DNA of 64,000 nucleotides. It comes from a virus. The stretch covers positions 1 through 64,000 of IMG/VR virus record IMGVR_UViG_3300006192_000007; one strand, written 5' to 3'. Positions 63,734 through 64,000 of this stretch are shown in pieces (positions within the stretch are counted from its first letter, which is position 1; the number at the start of each line of letters is the position of its first letter). The notes beneath the pieces are model-generated. The model was not told the DNA's origin. It was given only the letters and a program-made list of their open reading frames with translations, and ran no database searches. A program made the position numbers and the translations under genes.

Positions 63734-64000
63734 ATGTTCAACCATCTCCTAAATCAGTCTATGGTACAGGTTTCCATGGAAGCCATTGACCACCAGTTCA
63801 ATCGTGATGACATTGAAGACCTTATTAAAGCAGTGGCCATGGCACGTGAGACTCGCTTTACTCAAAGCGCAGTAGACCAGTCAGGTATGGCTGAGCTTAT
63901 TAAGAAAATCACAAATCTAAACGTCGTTATTAATGTTACCGATGATGTTAATGCCGCGGTAGTATTTCCAAAAGCGTTAAAAGATCATCCTTTCTACACC
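63734..64000 (+). CDS. Hypothetical protein (3' end outside window)
   Basis: 89 codons visible from an ATG at 63734 with TTAAGGACAC upstream; open to the right edge. Helical and acidic N-terminal part, then a short strand (VVINVTDDVNAAVVF). Divergent from the polymerase gene. Not enough sequence to assign. Confidence 0.6.
   Translation, partial: MFNHLLNQSMVQVSMEAIDHQFNRDDIEDLIKAVAMARETRFTQSAVDQSGMAELIKKITNLNVVINVTDDVNAAVVFPKALKDHPFYT

Noticed and set aside
1-64000. CRISPR array
   Set aside because: No regularly spaced direct repeats were seen.

Overview
The window looks like about 64 kb of a jumbo tailed phage of the phiKZ-like, nucleus-forming type (Chimalliviridae-like). The marker genes support this. 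They are a large terminase (cut by the left edge), a tubulin-like PhuZ, a probable nucleus-shell protein (chimallin, ChmA), pieces of multisubunit RNA polymerases, a B-family DNA polymerase split over two genes, and an Rz/Rz1 spanin pair that implies a Gram-negative host. The repeated element AAAACC-TATATTAC in front of several operons resembles the early promoter element reported for phiKZ. Orthology to phiKZ genes is inferred from motifs and gene order, not from a search.

Layout. 1-7 kb: terminase, unknown genes, a protein with an SSB-like acidic tail, and a CCA-adding enzyme. 7-13 kb: accessory genes (macrodomain-like, small membrane and zinc-ribbon proteins) with two gene-poor stretches rich in perfect stem-loops. 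13-19.4 kb: PhuZ, then nine short, mostly overlapping genes of similar build. 19.5-26.3 kb: DNA polymerase half with motifs B and C, ChmA, and a DnaQ-like exonuclease. 26.3-29.3 kb: RNA polymerase beta' N-terminal gene interrupted by a group I intron. 29.3-38.7 kb: small genes, a second macrodomain-like gene, an SbcD-like nuclease, and two complete IscB genes each preceded by a 242-nt omega-RNA region. 38.8-50 kb: an operon resembling phiKZ genes 68-74, ending in the intron-split beta C-terminal gene and the overlapping beta' C-terminal gene. 50-64 kb: SF2 helicase, a ClpP-like pair, a gene with a candidate -1 frameshift, a second beta' C-terminal gene followed by a GIY-YIG endonuclease, spanins, a possible inner-body protein, and the exonuclease half of the DNA polymerase.

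The strongest signal is the number of selfish nucleases sitting on core genes. One intron splits the NADFDGD motif of beta' between its first and second aspartates. A second splits the HG-x-KG motif of beta just before the invariant lysine. A GIY-YIG endonuclease lies between a full and a diverged copy of the last 19 codons of another beta' gene. Two IscB/omega-RNA loci each begin inside the 3' end of a phage gene and supply its stop codon. The two omega-RNA copies show compensatory base changes in at least three stems, so the RNA structure appears to be under selection. No transposase accompanies IscB, which suggests RNA-guided homing-like elements. The candidate guides are the gene-end sequences immediately upstream of each scaffold.
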